Assembly (NCBI RefSeq): GCF_900176365.1
Contig: NZ_FWXY01000002.1
Span: 248,001 to 312,000 of the forward strand
Length of the DNA stretch: 64,000 bases
From: Desulfocicer vacuolatum DSM 3385
GTDB lineage: Bacteria > Desulfobacterota > Desulfobacteria > Desulfobacterales > Desulfobacteraceae
Direction: 5' to 3'
The position numbers and the translations under genes are program-made. The notes below the pieces were generated by a model. The model saw nothing but the letters and a program-made list of their open reading frames with translations. It had not been told where the DNA came from and ran no database searches. Each line of letters opens with the position of its first letter. Position 1 is the stretch's first letter. Below, one piece after another: positions 34,640 to 44,412 of the stretch.

Positions 34640-37600
34640 TTACTCAGAAAGCTCCTTCCATGATCTCACAGAAGTTGTCACCGTAGCTCCCATGCTCACC
34701 GGATTATTGTATGGTCCACCACCAAAAGGGTTTATATTCCCTTCAGGGGTTTTAATATAAAGATGTTCATCAGTAATCAGAGGAGGAACACGAACATTTC
34801 CCGTGGTAAGCTCAAAATTCACAGTACCATCTTCAATGTCCACAGCATATGTTTTTCCGCTGTTGGCAGTATCATCAACAGCTTCACAGGGGTCTTCTGT
34901 TTCAGCAGTTGATGTTCCAAAATAAATATTACCGGCTGCGGCAAAGGCAGATGCAAAAACACGGTGCCCCTCCTCCAACTTCATGTACCAATCCAGCTTT
35001 ACATCAGCGTCAGATGCTGCCCCCTTATCACTTGTGTCTTCATAAGCAAAAAAATGATACCGGGTATCTGCGGTATTAATATCCTCATCATAATAAGGAC
35101 TATCTCCTGTACCGAAAAATATTTTAACATGATATTCCAACTCGCCTTTAGCGGAAAAGGTATTTTCTGTTATTACTGATGGAGAAGCGTACACAGGCTG
35201 AAACTGATATTTAGTGGCAACGGCATTACCGTCATCATCCGTAAAATCCGTATTAATAACGCAATTGGTAATACCGTATTTCACCGAATCTGGATCATCT
35301 GGGATATTTATTTTGTACATATACCCTTTATCAGATCCGATATAAATACGATCAATATATCCATTTTCATCGGAATCCACCACCGCAGGCTGACCGCTTG
35401 CAGTTCCGCCTTTTCCCCTGGCAGTTCCATCAGGATCATCATCCAGAAAAACCCTTTGAATCAGACTTCCATCCTCAATATTAACAATGTAAACGGAGGG
35501 ATAAAGATTATCATCATAGGTTTTACCTGACACAAAAAATGCAACCCAGGTGGGTGACCCGCTGACCAATATTCTGCCGATCTGGGACACTGCAGCAGAG
35601 GAACGACTCCTGTATAAATCCGGATCGGCAAATTCCCACATAAAAGATGGATCGGCTGGATTTGTGACATCCAGGCATGACACAGTATCACCACCGTTAC
35701 CTTGGGCACACAGTAATACCGTTTTCCAGGAAGAATTGATATTCACATCTGCAATGGTGGGAGATGCATCAACGTAGGCTTGATCATCCTTTTTTAAATA
35801 GTTATTCTTCAATCTTGATATGAGGTTTGCTGGAATAAAAGCCCATAATTCCTCACCGGTTCCATAATTTGGAACCCCTGACTCCCATAAAAAATACCCC
35901 CGATTCTCTTCAATACTTGTTGTATCCGGATTATCTCCTGAACGGAATTTACCGCCATCAAAGGCATGGAGCATACCATCCCGGGAACCCACATAAACCA
36001 CTGTCGGCCTCTCTTTCCAAGTATCCAGGAAAGCATCATAATCTTCCCTTTCATCGTCAGTAATCGCCGTTCCATAATACCATCGGGGTATTCCCGGCGG
36101 TATCTGAACCGCCGGGACAGAATGATCAATGGGGCCCAAAAGCCATTCTTTTGAAGTGGATGATCCATCTTTGTACCCGCGTACCCAGTTGACCAGCCAG
36201 TCACCGTCACTTTCATCAAGGGCATCATCATCATTCATATCATAAACATATCCATCCGGAATGATGTATGTACTGTCCAGGCCCAGCATTGCGTTGGTAA
36301 TATTGGATATTGTAAATTCAGACAATATGCTGGAAGCAGTGTAATAGGAATAAGATGCCTTAACCGGTACACCGTTTTCAGGGGGTGTATTAAAGGAAAA
36401 GCTGTATTCACCGGTAAAACGATTAATTGTTCCCACACCTCCAAGGCTGCCGGTGAGAACGTCGGTATGCTCATCCTTGAATGTTTCGGTGGTGTCAGTG
36501 ATATTTACAGTTAATGCAGAAACCGGATGATGGGCAAATGTACCGGAAAACAACACTTTGGCCCCATCCCCGATTCCCAGGGATTCTTCTACAACCACCC
36601 CATGTGTAATGTAAGGATAATAAATTTTTCTATCTACAGGGGATTTAAGCTGCAGCACTTCGCCTGCATCCCATAGGGTGGCAACCGCCGTTGTATTGGG
36701 ATCTTCAGGAACGTACAACTGAGAGGCTACCAGGTGCCCTCTTAAGACCTTGTCCGTCCATGAAATTGCAGGGGTCTCATAGGTGCCGGAATAGACAACA
36801 TTGGTCTGAACAACAGGCTCAGCCCGGGAAAAAGAACCGTTGGTGGCCACTGTTCCATCAATAAGGACATCTAAAATCTGTGGAATACAGGTTTCCTTGT
36901 CGCTGAACATCTCAGCCTTCCACAAGAGTGCTCGGCCGGAAAGTCCTTTTTCTGAAAAATCCAGACGGACTTTTCTTTTGGTATATTGTGGAGTTCCATA
37001 TACCCAGCCCGTTTCCGGATCACTTCCTGTAATGTTTTTTGTGGCATCTGTTGCATAAATTTCGTCCCAGTCGGTTATCTCAATCCAGGTATCCCCGTTA
37101 TCAATGGAAATGGAATAATCAATCTCAGTGAGCCCTGAGCAGGGCATGTTATCGTAAACCACAAAGGTGACTGCCGTGAAATAGGCATCCTCATCTTCAG
37201 GAACAATGGCAGCGCTGGACTGCAGGCTGGCGATACCCCCTGTTCTTCTTTCTATTTGAAATACCATATCATTGTGGTCCGCATCTCCGCCTCCCATCAA
37301 ATCTTCCCAGCCAAGTATCCATTTGTTAGGTTTGTCCGGCGGAGCTCCTACGATAACATGGGAATATTTGGCCCCCCAGGTTATCGGCAGTTTATATTCC
37401 CCGGACAGGGTAACGTCAAAATAACTTGCCATCCTTGTGATGGCAGGGCTTGCCAGCCATCCACCTTCAGTGGTACAACTCCCTTCCCCAGACTCACCCA
37501 ATTTATAAATTTTATCAAATGTGCCTGAGCCGCAAGCTCCGTATGTATCTGGATTCCAGTCTTTTTTGGTAAAAAAAACACGGGTTGGATCTGAGTTGTC

Positions 37601-39424
37601 CCATCGCTTACTTGCGGTTAGAAAAAAAACCAGCTCTGTTCCACCGGCAATTGTTCCAATGGATTTTTTCATATCAAGGGGAGAAACCTTACCATCCCCA
37701 TTGACCACAAAGGGATAGTCCGTACCGTCGTCATAGGCCGCCAGGGCAGTTTCACTGGAAGTGGGAAACGACCCGTTGCCATATTCCGTGTCAAGGACAC
37801 CGTCCCCACCGCTGCAACAGCCACCTGTTTCATTGTCATCATAAATTTTTATAAAAAGTGGGTGCCTTTGGGCAAGGGGTATTTTATCCCATCCTTTAAA
37901 GGTTCCATCGGCTTCAACGGCATCCTCTTTAAGCATCCAGCCGAAATCCGAGACGTACCCGGCTCCTTCATACAAAAAAGTGACAAAGACTTCCTGGGTA
38001 AAAGGGATTTCAATATTATCGGGGTTTATGGCTTCATTGCCGGTGTCCAGTTCAATTACACCACTTGTTGACACACTTGTGTTTTCCAGACTGAAATTGG
38101 ATGCATTAAAACCTCCGCTATAGTCGGTGGTCGTGTTGGTGGAGCACCCGGGAATACCGTTGTCCGCAGGATCATCATCTGAAGACTCTTTAAAAGTTAC
38201 ACTGATGGTATGATCTTCAGTGACATCTAAAAATTCATATTGATCATCGGTTAGAACTGCAGTGTTATCACCATCCACGGTTAAAACGTCCACCATATAG
38301 CCTTCATCAGGTACCACATCAAAGATAATATCAGCATTATCCACAACATCATTACTGCCGGAGGGACTAATACTTCCATTGCTGCTGGCTGATGCTGTAA
38401 TGGTATGTAAAAACTGAGAAAAAGTAGCCCTGATGGTGTGATTTGCAGAAACAGGGCTAAAAGTGTATTGATCATCAAGCAATGGTAAAACACTGGAAAA
38501 ATCCACAGTAACATCACTTATTTCATACCCGGTATCTGGAACAATGTTAAAAACCGGTTCACTGTTCTTGGTTGCTGTGAACAATCCGGCGGTTATTTCC
38601 CCATTTTCAACGGATATGCTCCCATTTTCACCACTGTCAACGGTTATGGTGTAAGTTGTCGGTATGGGCCCGTTATCTGTGTCAAAATCTTCAAAGTTAA
38701 CCACACATTGATCACCTTTATCATGAGAAGTTACAAACAAACCTACATCCTGTATCCCATTGGCCTGGTTAAGATCTTTACTTTTAATCTCTATCCAATT
38801 TGTCCCGTCCAAAGAATAGAAACCGGTAAAGTTATATTTATTGTTATCAAGTTGCTTCACAAGCTTGAGCCAACATGGATAGGATGATGATGGAGAACGT
38901 CTGGTGTTTTCATTTCTATCCAGAAGCCCATTGTTATTATTATCCCATTGAAAAGCAAATCCATTACCGGGTGTAACAGCAACCATACAATAGCCAGGGC
39001 TCTGACCGTCATTGGAGATATCATTTCTCACCATAATACCGGCCTTGGCCCAGCCATTGGTATTATCCTGGGAAGTTATTTTGACTGTAACAGAAAAATC
39101 TCCCTCAATATCCTCAAGATAGTATGCTCCATACTCATCTGCACCAGTCCAGACATCATTCCCGGCTGCAGTAATGCTCATGGACGTGGCAGATAGGATG
39201 TTAAACGAGCTTATTTCATCCACTTCGTTTACAGAATCATGGAATTTCCATTCGGATGCGTTAAAAGAAAGTGAATCTGCCATAAGGGGTAAACTGAAAA
39301 CCAGGCTCAACAACATGCAACAAAAAAAGAGGAACGCTTGAAGTGTGTTGCGTTCCGTTTTTTTATCTGACTTATTAGATGATCTGATTCGAAATAACGT
39401 GCTTAAAAAAATATGTGGTGTCAT
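34640..39424 (-). CDS. pilY1: PilY1-like pilus-tip protein, long form (1594 aa)
   Basis: After a signal peptide (FLFFCCMLLSLVFSLPLMA) comes a concanavalin-like DUF1349-type domain (about 50-250), then two bacterial beta-repeat units of about 70 residues (TITVDSGENGSIS, HTITASASSNGSIS), and a DUF4114-type calcium-rich module ending in GGGDADHNDMVFQIE. The C-terminal third is the PilY1 beta-propeller with VYVGSRDGMLHAFDGG, LWAFIPANLI and the calcium loop DSDENGYID. PilY1 is a type IV pilus tip adhesin and mechanosensor. AAAGGAGA sits 6 nt before the ATG. It follows the pilX-like gene by 31 nt. Confidence 0.9.
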   Translation of the reverse strand: MTPHIFLSTLFRIRSSNKSDKKTERNTLQAFLFFCCMLLSLVFSLPLMADSLSFNASEWKFHDSVNEVDEISSFNILSATSMSITAAGNDVWTGADEYGAYYLEDIEGDFSVTVKITSQDNTNGWAKAGIMVRNDISNDGQSPGYCMVAVTPGNGFAFQWDNNNNGLLDRNENTRRSPSSSYPCWLKLVKQLDNNKYNFTGFYSLDGTNWIEIKSKDLNQANGIQDVGLFVTSHDKGDQCVVNFEDFDTDNGPIPTTYTITVDSGENGSISVENGEITAGLFTATKNSEPVFNIVPDTGYEISDVTVDFSSVLPLLDDQYTFSPVSANHTIRATFSQFLHTITASASSNGSISPSGSNDVVDNADIIFDVVPDEGYMVDVLTVDGDNTAVLTDDQYEFLDVTEDHTISVTFKESSDDDPADNGIPGCSTNTTTDYSGGFNASNFSLENTSVSTSGVIELDTGNEAINPDNIEIPFTQEVFVTFLYEGAGYVSDFGWMLKEDAVEADGTFKGWDKIPLAQRHPLFIKIYDDNETGGCCSGGDGVLDTEYGNGSFPTSSETALAAYDDGTDYPFVVNGDGKVSPLDMKKSIGTIAGGTELVFFLTASKRWDNSDPTRVFFTKKDWNPDTYGACGSGTFDKIYKLGESGEGSCTTEGGWLASPAITRMASYFDVTLSGEYKLPITWGAKYSHVIVGAPPDKPNKWILGWEDLMGGGDADHNDMVFQIERRTGGIASLQSSAAIVPEDEDAYFTAVTFVVYDNMPCSGLTEIDYSISIDNGDTWIEITDWDEIYATDATKNITGSDPETGWVYGTPQYTKRKVRLDFSEKGLSGRALLWKAEMFSDKETCIPQILDVLIDGTVATNGSFSRAEPVVQTNVVYSGTYETPAISWTDKVLRGHLVASQLYVPEDPNTTAVATLWDAGEVLQLKSPVDRKIYYPYITHGVVVEESLGIGDGAKVLFSGTFAHHPVSALTVNITDTTETFKDEHTDVLTGSLGGVGTINRFTGEYSFSFNTPPENGVPVKASYSYYTASSILSEFTISNITNAMLGLDSTYIIPDGYVYDMNDDDALDESDGDWLVNWVRGYKDGSSTSKEWLLGPIDHSVPAVQIPPGIPRWYYGTAITDDEREDYDAFLDTWKERPTVVYVGSRDGMLHAFDGGKFRSGDNPDTTSIEENRGYFLWESGVPNYGTGEELWAFIPANLISRLKNNYLKKDDQAYVDASPTIADVNINSSWKTVLLCAQGNGGDTVSCLDVTNPADPSFMWEFADPDLYRSRSSAAVSQIGRILVSGSPTWVAFFVSGKTYDDNLYPSVYIVNIEDGSLIQRVFLDDDPDGTARGKGGTASGQPAVVDSDENGYIDRIYIGSDKGYMYKINIPDDPDSVKYGITNCVINTDFTDDDGNAVATKYQFQPVYASPSVITENTFSAKGELEYHVKIFFGTGDSPYYDEDINTADTRYHFFAYEDTSDKGAASDADVKLDWYMKLEEGHRVFASAFAAAGNIYFGTSTAETEDPCEAVDDTANSGKTYAVDIEDGTVNFELTTGNVRVPPLITDEHLYIKTPEGNINPFGGGPYNNPVSMGATVTTSVRSWKELSE

Positions 39425-39455
39425 TTCGGTCTCCTTTTGAATGTCTGTTCATACT

Positions 39456-40070
39456 TCAGGGGGTAATTGTAGTCTGAGCAGTAAAACTGGTGATTGAGTC
39501 TACATCATCTGATTTATAACTTTTCCCGGCCCCGGCCCCGGCCTGGGCTCCATAACCCGTTGCCGTTCCACTGTTTAAAAGTCCTGACAGCCCAACTTCA
39601 ACCCCTGCAGAAGATCCATTTGCAGCTGTTGCCCAGGAAGTAACATTAATTATACCATCGCTATCTGTAATAAGAGAGCCATCATCATTATTATCCCGCA
39701 CACTAACCGTGTATGAACAAACCTGCCCAATTGACTTATTTTTAATCCAGATAAAGGATGAATCCAGTCCAGCCTCTACGCCAGGTTCATCTGTTGAAAG
39801 GGCAAAAGTCCAGTCAGATGAAGAAGTTCTTTTAAAATTTTCAATCATCCGGTTCATCAAAATAGCGGTACAATGCTCAATACCCGCTTCTGCTGCAAAA
39901 AAAGCCTGCTGTTTATTTTTTTCCGCCCCTGCAATCATTGTTTCAATGGTTGATGTGTTCGTGGCCGCAATACCTATCACTGTTAAGATAACAAGAAAAA
40001 GCATTGAACTTAATAAGGCAAATCCATTTTCATTATTCAAGAATAATGAATATTGACGCTCTGCATTCAT
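39456..40070 (-). CDS. pilX: PilX-like minor pilin, cluster 1
   Basis: The 204-residue protein starts with NENGFALLSSMLFLVILTVI, the PilX pattern in which G/F is followed by a hydrophobic helix without the +5 Glu, then AFFAAEAGIEHC. A Gly/Ala-rich tract (GYGAQAGAGAG, near 180) is notable. Minor pilins with PilY1 form the tip complex of type IV pili. A start at 40082 is also possible. Confidence 0.82.
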   Translation of the reverse strand: MNAERQYSLFLNNENGFALLSSMLFLVILTVIGIAATNTSTIETMIAGAEKNKQQAFFAAEAGIEHCTAILMNRMIENFKRTSSSDWTFALSTDEPGVEAGLDSSFIWIKNKSIGQVCSYTVSVRDNNDDGSLITDSDGIINVTSWATAANGSSAGVEVGLSGLLNSGTATGYGAQAGAGAGKSYKSDDVDSITSFTAQTTITP

Positions 40071-40099
40071 CTGAGCCCCCATTTGATAATATTTTTATA

Positions 40100-40184
40100 T
40101 TAAAGATTTCACAAATACGGGGAGTATGTATGCTTTGTTGTGGCCTGAGTCAAATCAGAATAAGGTCTGACCGTGGCAATTATT
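40100..40184 (-). repeat. Degenerate solo B-module repeat
   Basis: GATTTCACAAATACGGGGAG, then TTTGTTGTGGCCTGAGTC and AAGGTCTGACCGTGGCAAT, align with B but several stem pairs are lost. It lies between pilW and pilX of cluster 1. Confidence 0.65.
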
Positions 40185-40262
40185 GAAACAGGCAAGCCCC
40201 CCGGACTCTTTAACTCAGGCTTGTTAACGGTTTAGAGCAGCAATTTTAAAAACCTGTACTCA

Positions 40263-41408
40263 TTAATTGTCAAGATCGAAATTATGAACCTGAACAGTAA
40301 AAGACAGTAAACGTCGATGATACCCATCACTCTGGGTTGCTGCGGTATGATCCTCTATTCCGGGTCTTTTGCTGGTGATTCCACCTTTATATTCCCTGGA
40401 TGTACGCCCAAGAATGGTCACCCGAATGAATCGAATTTTTTCTATATCTGTATCCGATAACTCCCCACTTACCAAATTCCCCTCATCAAACCAGTCGTCA
40501 TTGGAATCATCCGGGTTAGCCGGATCATAGGATAAGTTGATCACACCATCCCCATTGTAATCACCACAAAATCCTATTTGAATATCTTCAATATTCTCAG
40601 AAATTTTATTTGCATTCCCAGCAACAGACCTTCTCAAATAATTTTTTTTATCTATATAGTATCCAATATTTACCAAAGAGTTAGAATTAAAAAAACTAAT
40701 AGTGCTGCCATCTGGATAGGTATTCAGTTGTTTATTAGAATAAGTTACTCCATCAAGAGCTGTAAAGTTAGGCCCATTAGAAATTGTACTGTCGGAGCCC
40801 TCTTTTTTGGCAGACACACCTGTCACAAAAACAATATCAGATTTTGAACCATCCGGGGATGTGATGAGTGCTTGAAATCCAAATTTGGGAGAATCATAAT
40901 CCACTCCTCCGCAGGAGCATCCCTCAGCCCACCATGAGTATGGGGGATGATCTTTCATGTATACCTTAACCTCAGCAACTGTTGAAGTGGGTGGTTTTTC
41001 ACCTTGAAGTAAAAGTTGGGGTAAATCAGCACAAGATCGATTAGCACCCGGTGTCGATCCACAACCACCTTCGTCATCATCCACATAGGTTATTGACAGG
41101 GTATCTGTATCGTTATGAACTTTTGAGTCTCCCTGAGTATTATTTTTAAATGTCAAAGGTTTTATCAATTGCCCGTCAAAGGCAAGAGTTTGTACTCCAT
41201 AACCTGTCATTCTCAAATCTTTTTCAATATAATATTTAGCCATCCGGACGTTTTGCTGCATTCTTGCAATATCTTCCTGAAGAATATATGATTTATTACT
41301 ATTGTCAAAAATAGACAAAACACCGGCAAGAACAATGCCTGAAATAGCAAGGCTGATCAAAATTTCAACCAGAGTAAATCCATTTGAGATATTTTTTAAT
41401 GGTTTCAT
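40263..41408 (-). CDS. pilW: PilW-like minor pilin, cluster 1
   Basis: The 381-residue protein has the prepilin motif SNG/FTLVEILISLAISGIVLA and the PilW family continuation YYIEKDLRMTGYG. A long C-terminal domain contains Cys-rich loops (EGCSCGG) and a calcium-like GDYNGDGVIN. The ATG at 41408 gives a 10-residue leader. It lies 13 nt after pilV and forms part of the tip complex. Confidence 0.85.
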   Translation of the reverse strand: MKPLKNISNGFTLVEILISLAISGIVLAGVLSIFDNSNKSYILQEDIARMQQNVRMAKYYIEKDLRMTGYGVQTLAFDGQLIKPLTFKNNTQGDSKVHNDTDTLSITYVDDDEGGCGSTPGANRSCADLPQLLLQGEKPPTSTVAEVKVYMKDHPPYSWWAEGCSCGGVDYDSPKFGFQALITSPDGSKSDIVFVTGVSAKKEGSDSTISNGPNFTALDGVTYSNKQLNTYPDGSTISFFNSNSLVNIGYYIDKKNYLRRSVAGNANKISENIEDIQIGFCGDYNGDGVINLSYDPANPDDSNDDWFDEGNLVSGELSDTDIEKIRFIRVTILGRTSREYKGGITSKRPGIEDHTAATQSDGYHRRLLSFTVQVHNFDLDN

Positions 41409-41421
41409 TTTAATAGTCTGC

Positions 41422-41856
41422 CTATTTAGAAACAATCGTTGCAAAAGAAAGAGAATGTGTTCTTTCCCCAGACGACCAGGAAGATTTCACAGTTATTGTT
41501 TTAAGACCATTGACCGGACTATTGGAATCAACTGTAGTTGTCCATGAAAATACGCCGTCAACTCCTTGCTCATCATCTATATCGTCATAAGCCATGCCCT
41601 TGTACCCACTTAACTTATCTTCAATCAATGCTGTGGCTTTCGTAATATCACTGGCCCGGCTATTTCCTTTAATTGCAGAAATCTGCATGCCGGCAATGGC
41701 CAACAATCCCACGCCCAATACCACCGTTGCAATCATCACCTCAATAAAAGTAAATCCATTATTGCCAGCAATCGAATTTTTTCGTTTTTTATTCCCAGCT
41801 TGTTCCGTTCCATTTCTTTGTAGAGATAAACCCGGTCGATTCTTTACCAATTGCAT
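41422..41856 (-). CDS. pilV: PilV-like minor pilin, cluster 1
   Basis: The core shows NNG/FTFIEVMIATVVLGVGLLAI followed by AGMQISAIKGN, as in PilV. The chosen ATG at 41856 overlaps the upstream FimT-like gene by 68 nt, because no ATG, GTG or TTG lies between that gene's stop (41789) and the prepilin motif. The leader of about 37 residues is long and basic. The gene frame extends further to 42138 but there it is the other frame of fimT. Confidence 0.75.
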   Translation of the reverse strand: MQLVKNRPGLSLQRNGTEQAGNKKRKNSIAGNNGFTFIEVMIATVVLGVGLLAIAGMQISAIKGNSRASDITKATALIEDKLSGYKGMAYDDIDDEQGVDGVFSWTTTVDSNSPVNGLKTITVKSSWSSGERTHSLSFATIVSK

Positions 41857-42364
41857 AGGTGGTTTTTTTATTATTTTCAAGGTAAACATATCCAGACAAG
41901 CCCGCTCCCATGGCGTTGAACGTTGCATAATTATTATTAAAGGTGACATCATCGTCGCTAAAACTCTGCCCACCGTCTTGCGTTGCATCTTTTGATGCAG
42001 CGCCATGTCCATATTGCACCCCACCGTTGTCAGGTAATGGTACTTCCTTTTCAATGGTATTGCCGGATATTGCCCAGGAACCGTCTGCACCCTTTTCCGA
42101 ACACACAAAATATTTTTTAGCCCCTGTATCAAAAACAATGGCCCAGTCTTTACTCTGTTTCATTGCATTTATTTTGGCAAGCTGCATATCACTGTACAAA
42201 TTTCTTGCAGCCTTTTTCAAATGATAATCCGGCAACCAGTCAATAATATTAGGTACTGCGGTACCAATGACCACACCGGCAATCCCGACGGTAATCATTA
42301 ATTCTAAAAGAGTAAAACCGGTATTCTTTTTGCGTTGTGGGAATTGCATTTGATCAATATTCAT
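41789..42364 (-). CDS. fimT: FimT/GspH-like minor pilin, cluster 1
   Basis: The 191-residue protein has the prepilin motif NTG/FTLLELMITVGIAGVVIG, followed by the FimT region LKKAARNLYSDMQLAKINAM and a GspH-type beta domain. It is the first gene of cluster 1. ATG at 42364 follows an AGG 7 nt upstream; a GTG at 42370 is in frame. The 475-nt region upstream should hold the cluster promoter. Confidence 0.85.
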   Translation of the reverse strand: MNIDQMQFPQRKKNTGFTLLELMITVGIAGVVIGTAVPNIIDWLPDYHLKKAARNLYSDMQLAKINAMKQSKDWAIVFDTGAKKYFVCSEKGADGSWAISGNTIEKEVPLPDNGGVQYGHGAASKDATQDGGQSFSDDDVTFNNNYATFNAMGAGLSGYVYLENNKKTTYAIGKESTGFISTKKWNGTSWE

Positions 42365-42839
42365 AGACACCTGTTATTTGACAATTATTCTAATCACACT
42401 GCAAAAAAATTAATAATTTAAAACCGCATGAAAATTAAGCGTTCATAATTTTGAACTTTTTAAAAAAACATCACACACCAACACCTATGCCAAATTTAAC
42501 TTTAATTTAAACACCGCCAAATCCAATTCTATATATTGCGCTCGTACATATTCAGATATCAATATATGGGTTTAAATATAAATTCAAGTAAACTCAGCGA
42601 AGGTGTTACACACCAAACCCATTAATAGAGGAAAACAAAAGGTCTCAAAGGAAGAATGTCAATTGCTAATAACCTTACGGAATAATGACATTTATGTCAA
42701 ATGGAAAAAATTCCATCTTTTTACCATAAGGATAAATTAATAATAAGCTGATCTTCATTGTCCTACAAAAGTTTTAAAATACAAATTGGGGGCTTTGTCA
42801 TAACGTCGGTCACTTCCCCCTGAGTCTTAACATAATACC
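42365..42839. other. Intergenic region upstream of cluster 1, no gene
   Basis: This AT-rich stretch contains no ORF of note. A weak sigma54-like match on the minus strand (TGGCAT, 5 nt, TTGG; 42478-42492) lacks the invariant C of the -12 box. At 42789-42815 lies GGGGCTTTGTCATAACGTCG, which recurs inverted at 48384-48410. Confidence 0.4.
42789..42815 (+). repeat. 27-bp element, copy 1 of an inverted pair
   Basis: Matches 48384-48410 (minus strand) at 23 of 27 positions, sharing GGGGCTT and GTCATAACGT. It lies just outside the left end of the insertion sequence. Confidence 0.6.
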
Positions 42840-42847
42840 CCAGTCCA

Positions 42848-44336
42848 GGGCGCATTCCCATTTTCCCGGTTTTAAAAAGGTCTATCTTTTAGAGCAAAAA
42901 ACATGATATCCTCTGCTCTGCTGAAATGAACATAAATGGATTGTGCTGATGAAGTCCTTGCTTGTCTTAAAGAACTGGAAGAAGATCCAACCCGCTTGGT
43001 TCGTAACGCTAAAGAATTGGAACAGATGGAGCTGGAAATCCTTGAGTATACAAATCGGATAAGCGCCTTGCTTTTAAAAAAAAGATCCAAACCTCAGTAG
43101 ATTCCTCTGAACAGGCCAATCAGGAAAAAGAATTGATGTCCAGTTGGCCGGGGCGGATGAAAAGCGAAGGGTTTGAGACCGTTTGGATTCAGCTTTGTAC
43201 AGGTAGTTCTGTTGATATACGTGTTCGATACTATAGAAGATCCTGTGATCGCCGCAATGGAAAAAGATATAAAGGTGCATATGCTGGTTTAATCCTTCTT
43301 GGGGTCCATGATCGCTGTTCGCCTGCTCTGGCTTCTATGGTGAGTTCTTGGTCAGCCTTATTGAGTTCTTTTGAAGAAATCCGTCAGGTGCTTTGTGACC
43401 GTGGTATGACGTTGGATATAAAGGTCATCCGTAAATTGACCTATCGATACGCAGAGCGGGCTCGAGCCGAGCAACAAGCGGGTCGAATCCCATTAAATGA
43501 TGGAGACTTACTTGAGGGTCGGCGAGTCGTTATCAGCACTGATGGTGGACGTACACGGCTCAGAGAAAAGAAAAGGGGTCCAAAAACCAAAAAAGATAGA
43601 ACCCGATTTCGTGGTGCATGGCGAGAACCCAAGTTTTTGATCATTTATGTAGTGGATGCCCAGGGAAAGCAATAGAAAAGCCTCACCATTTATTGATGGC
43701 TGTTTCAACGGTCCGGATGGTGTATTCCACTTGTTAAGGGGTTATTTGAACTCTCTTCATATTCAGGACTCAGACAAAATACTGTTTGTTGCAGATGAAG
43801 CGCATTGGATTTGGAATCGAATCCCCGGACTGGTAAAAGCATTGGGTTTGGATCCTAAGCGTGTGTATGAACTTCTTGATTTTTACCATGCTGTGGAACA
43901 TTTGGCTACAGTAGCAGGCTTAAGGAAGACCTGGTCGTCCAAGGGCGCAAACGCTGGGTGTCGAAACAACGACGGCGCCTGCTTAAAGGAAAGGCAGTTG
44001 AGGTCGTACAGGCCGTCCAGAAACTTTGCAAAGGCAGAAATAGTAAGGCTATCAAGACAAAACGGGATTATTTTGTGCGCAATGAAAAGAAACTTGATTT
44101 CTCAACCGTAAAAGCGTTGAACTTGCCCATTGGCAGCGGTGCTATTGAAAGTTCAATTCGGAGAGTGGTGAATTTACGTCTTAAAGGCCCATGCACCTTT
44201 TGGTGTCAGGAGAATGCAGAAAAAATGATTATGCTGCGATCGTTTTATAAAGCTGGGCGTTGGAACTGCCTGAAGCAGATGGCAAACACACATAATCCAG
44301 TGCCAGCGGCATAACCGGGAAAATGGGAATGCGCCC
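42848..44336 (+). mobile_element. ISKra4-like insertion sequence, decayed copy
   Basis: Perfect 24-bp terminal inverted repeats begin GGGCGCATTCCCATTTTCCC (42848-42871 and 44313-44336). They are flanked by an 8-bp direct repeat CCAGTCCA at 42840-42847 and 44337-44344, the target duplication. The 1489-bp element carries one broken transposase gene. It separates the two minor-pilin clusters. The family name rests on transposase motifs, GGG termini and 8-bp duplication. Confidence 0.88.
42936..44314 (+). pseudogene. ISKra4-like transposase, frameshifted
   Basis: The coding series runs through several frames. ORF 1 (42936-43100) reaches an A8 run at about 43073-43083, where a -1 shift enters the frame of 43133-43675. 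That frame ends in TAG at 43673; the sequence resumes in another frame (PFIDGCFNGPDGV) to about 43920, then again shifts to the last part (43958-44314). Conserved parts are ISTDGGRTRL, FVADEAHWIWNR, and GSGAIESSIRRVVNLRLKG with ENAEKMIMLRS, which supply the likely DDE acidic residues. The A8 shift could be programmed; the other two look disabling. Confidence 0.82.
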
Positions 44337-44412
44337 CCAGTCCATCCCCACTCCTTAAACGAAAGCCAGCTACCCGTTTAATGTAACCCCACCTTAAGCA
44401 GGTAGCCGAGTT

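Noticed and set aside
41857-42138. N-terminal extension of the pilV-like gene to 42138
   Set aside because: That part is the alternative frame of the overlapping fimT-like gene, which has clear prepilin features in its own frame.
42478-42492. Sigma54 promoter upstream of minor-pilin cluster 1
   Set aside because: TGGCAT-N5-TTGG has the right spacing but lacks the invariant GC of the -12 element, so it is noted only as a weak match.
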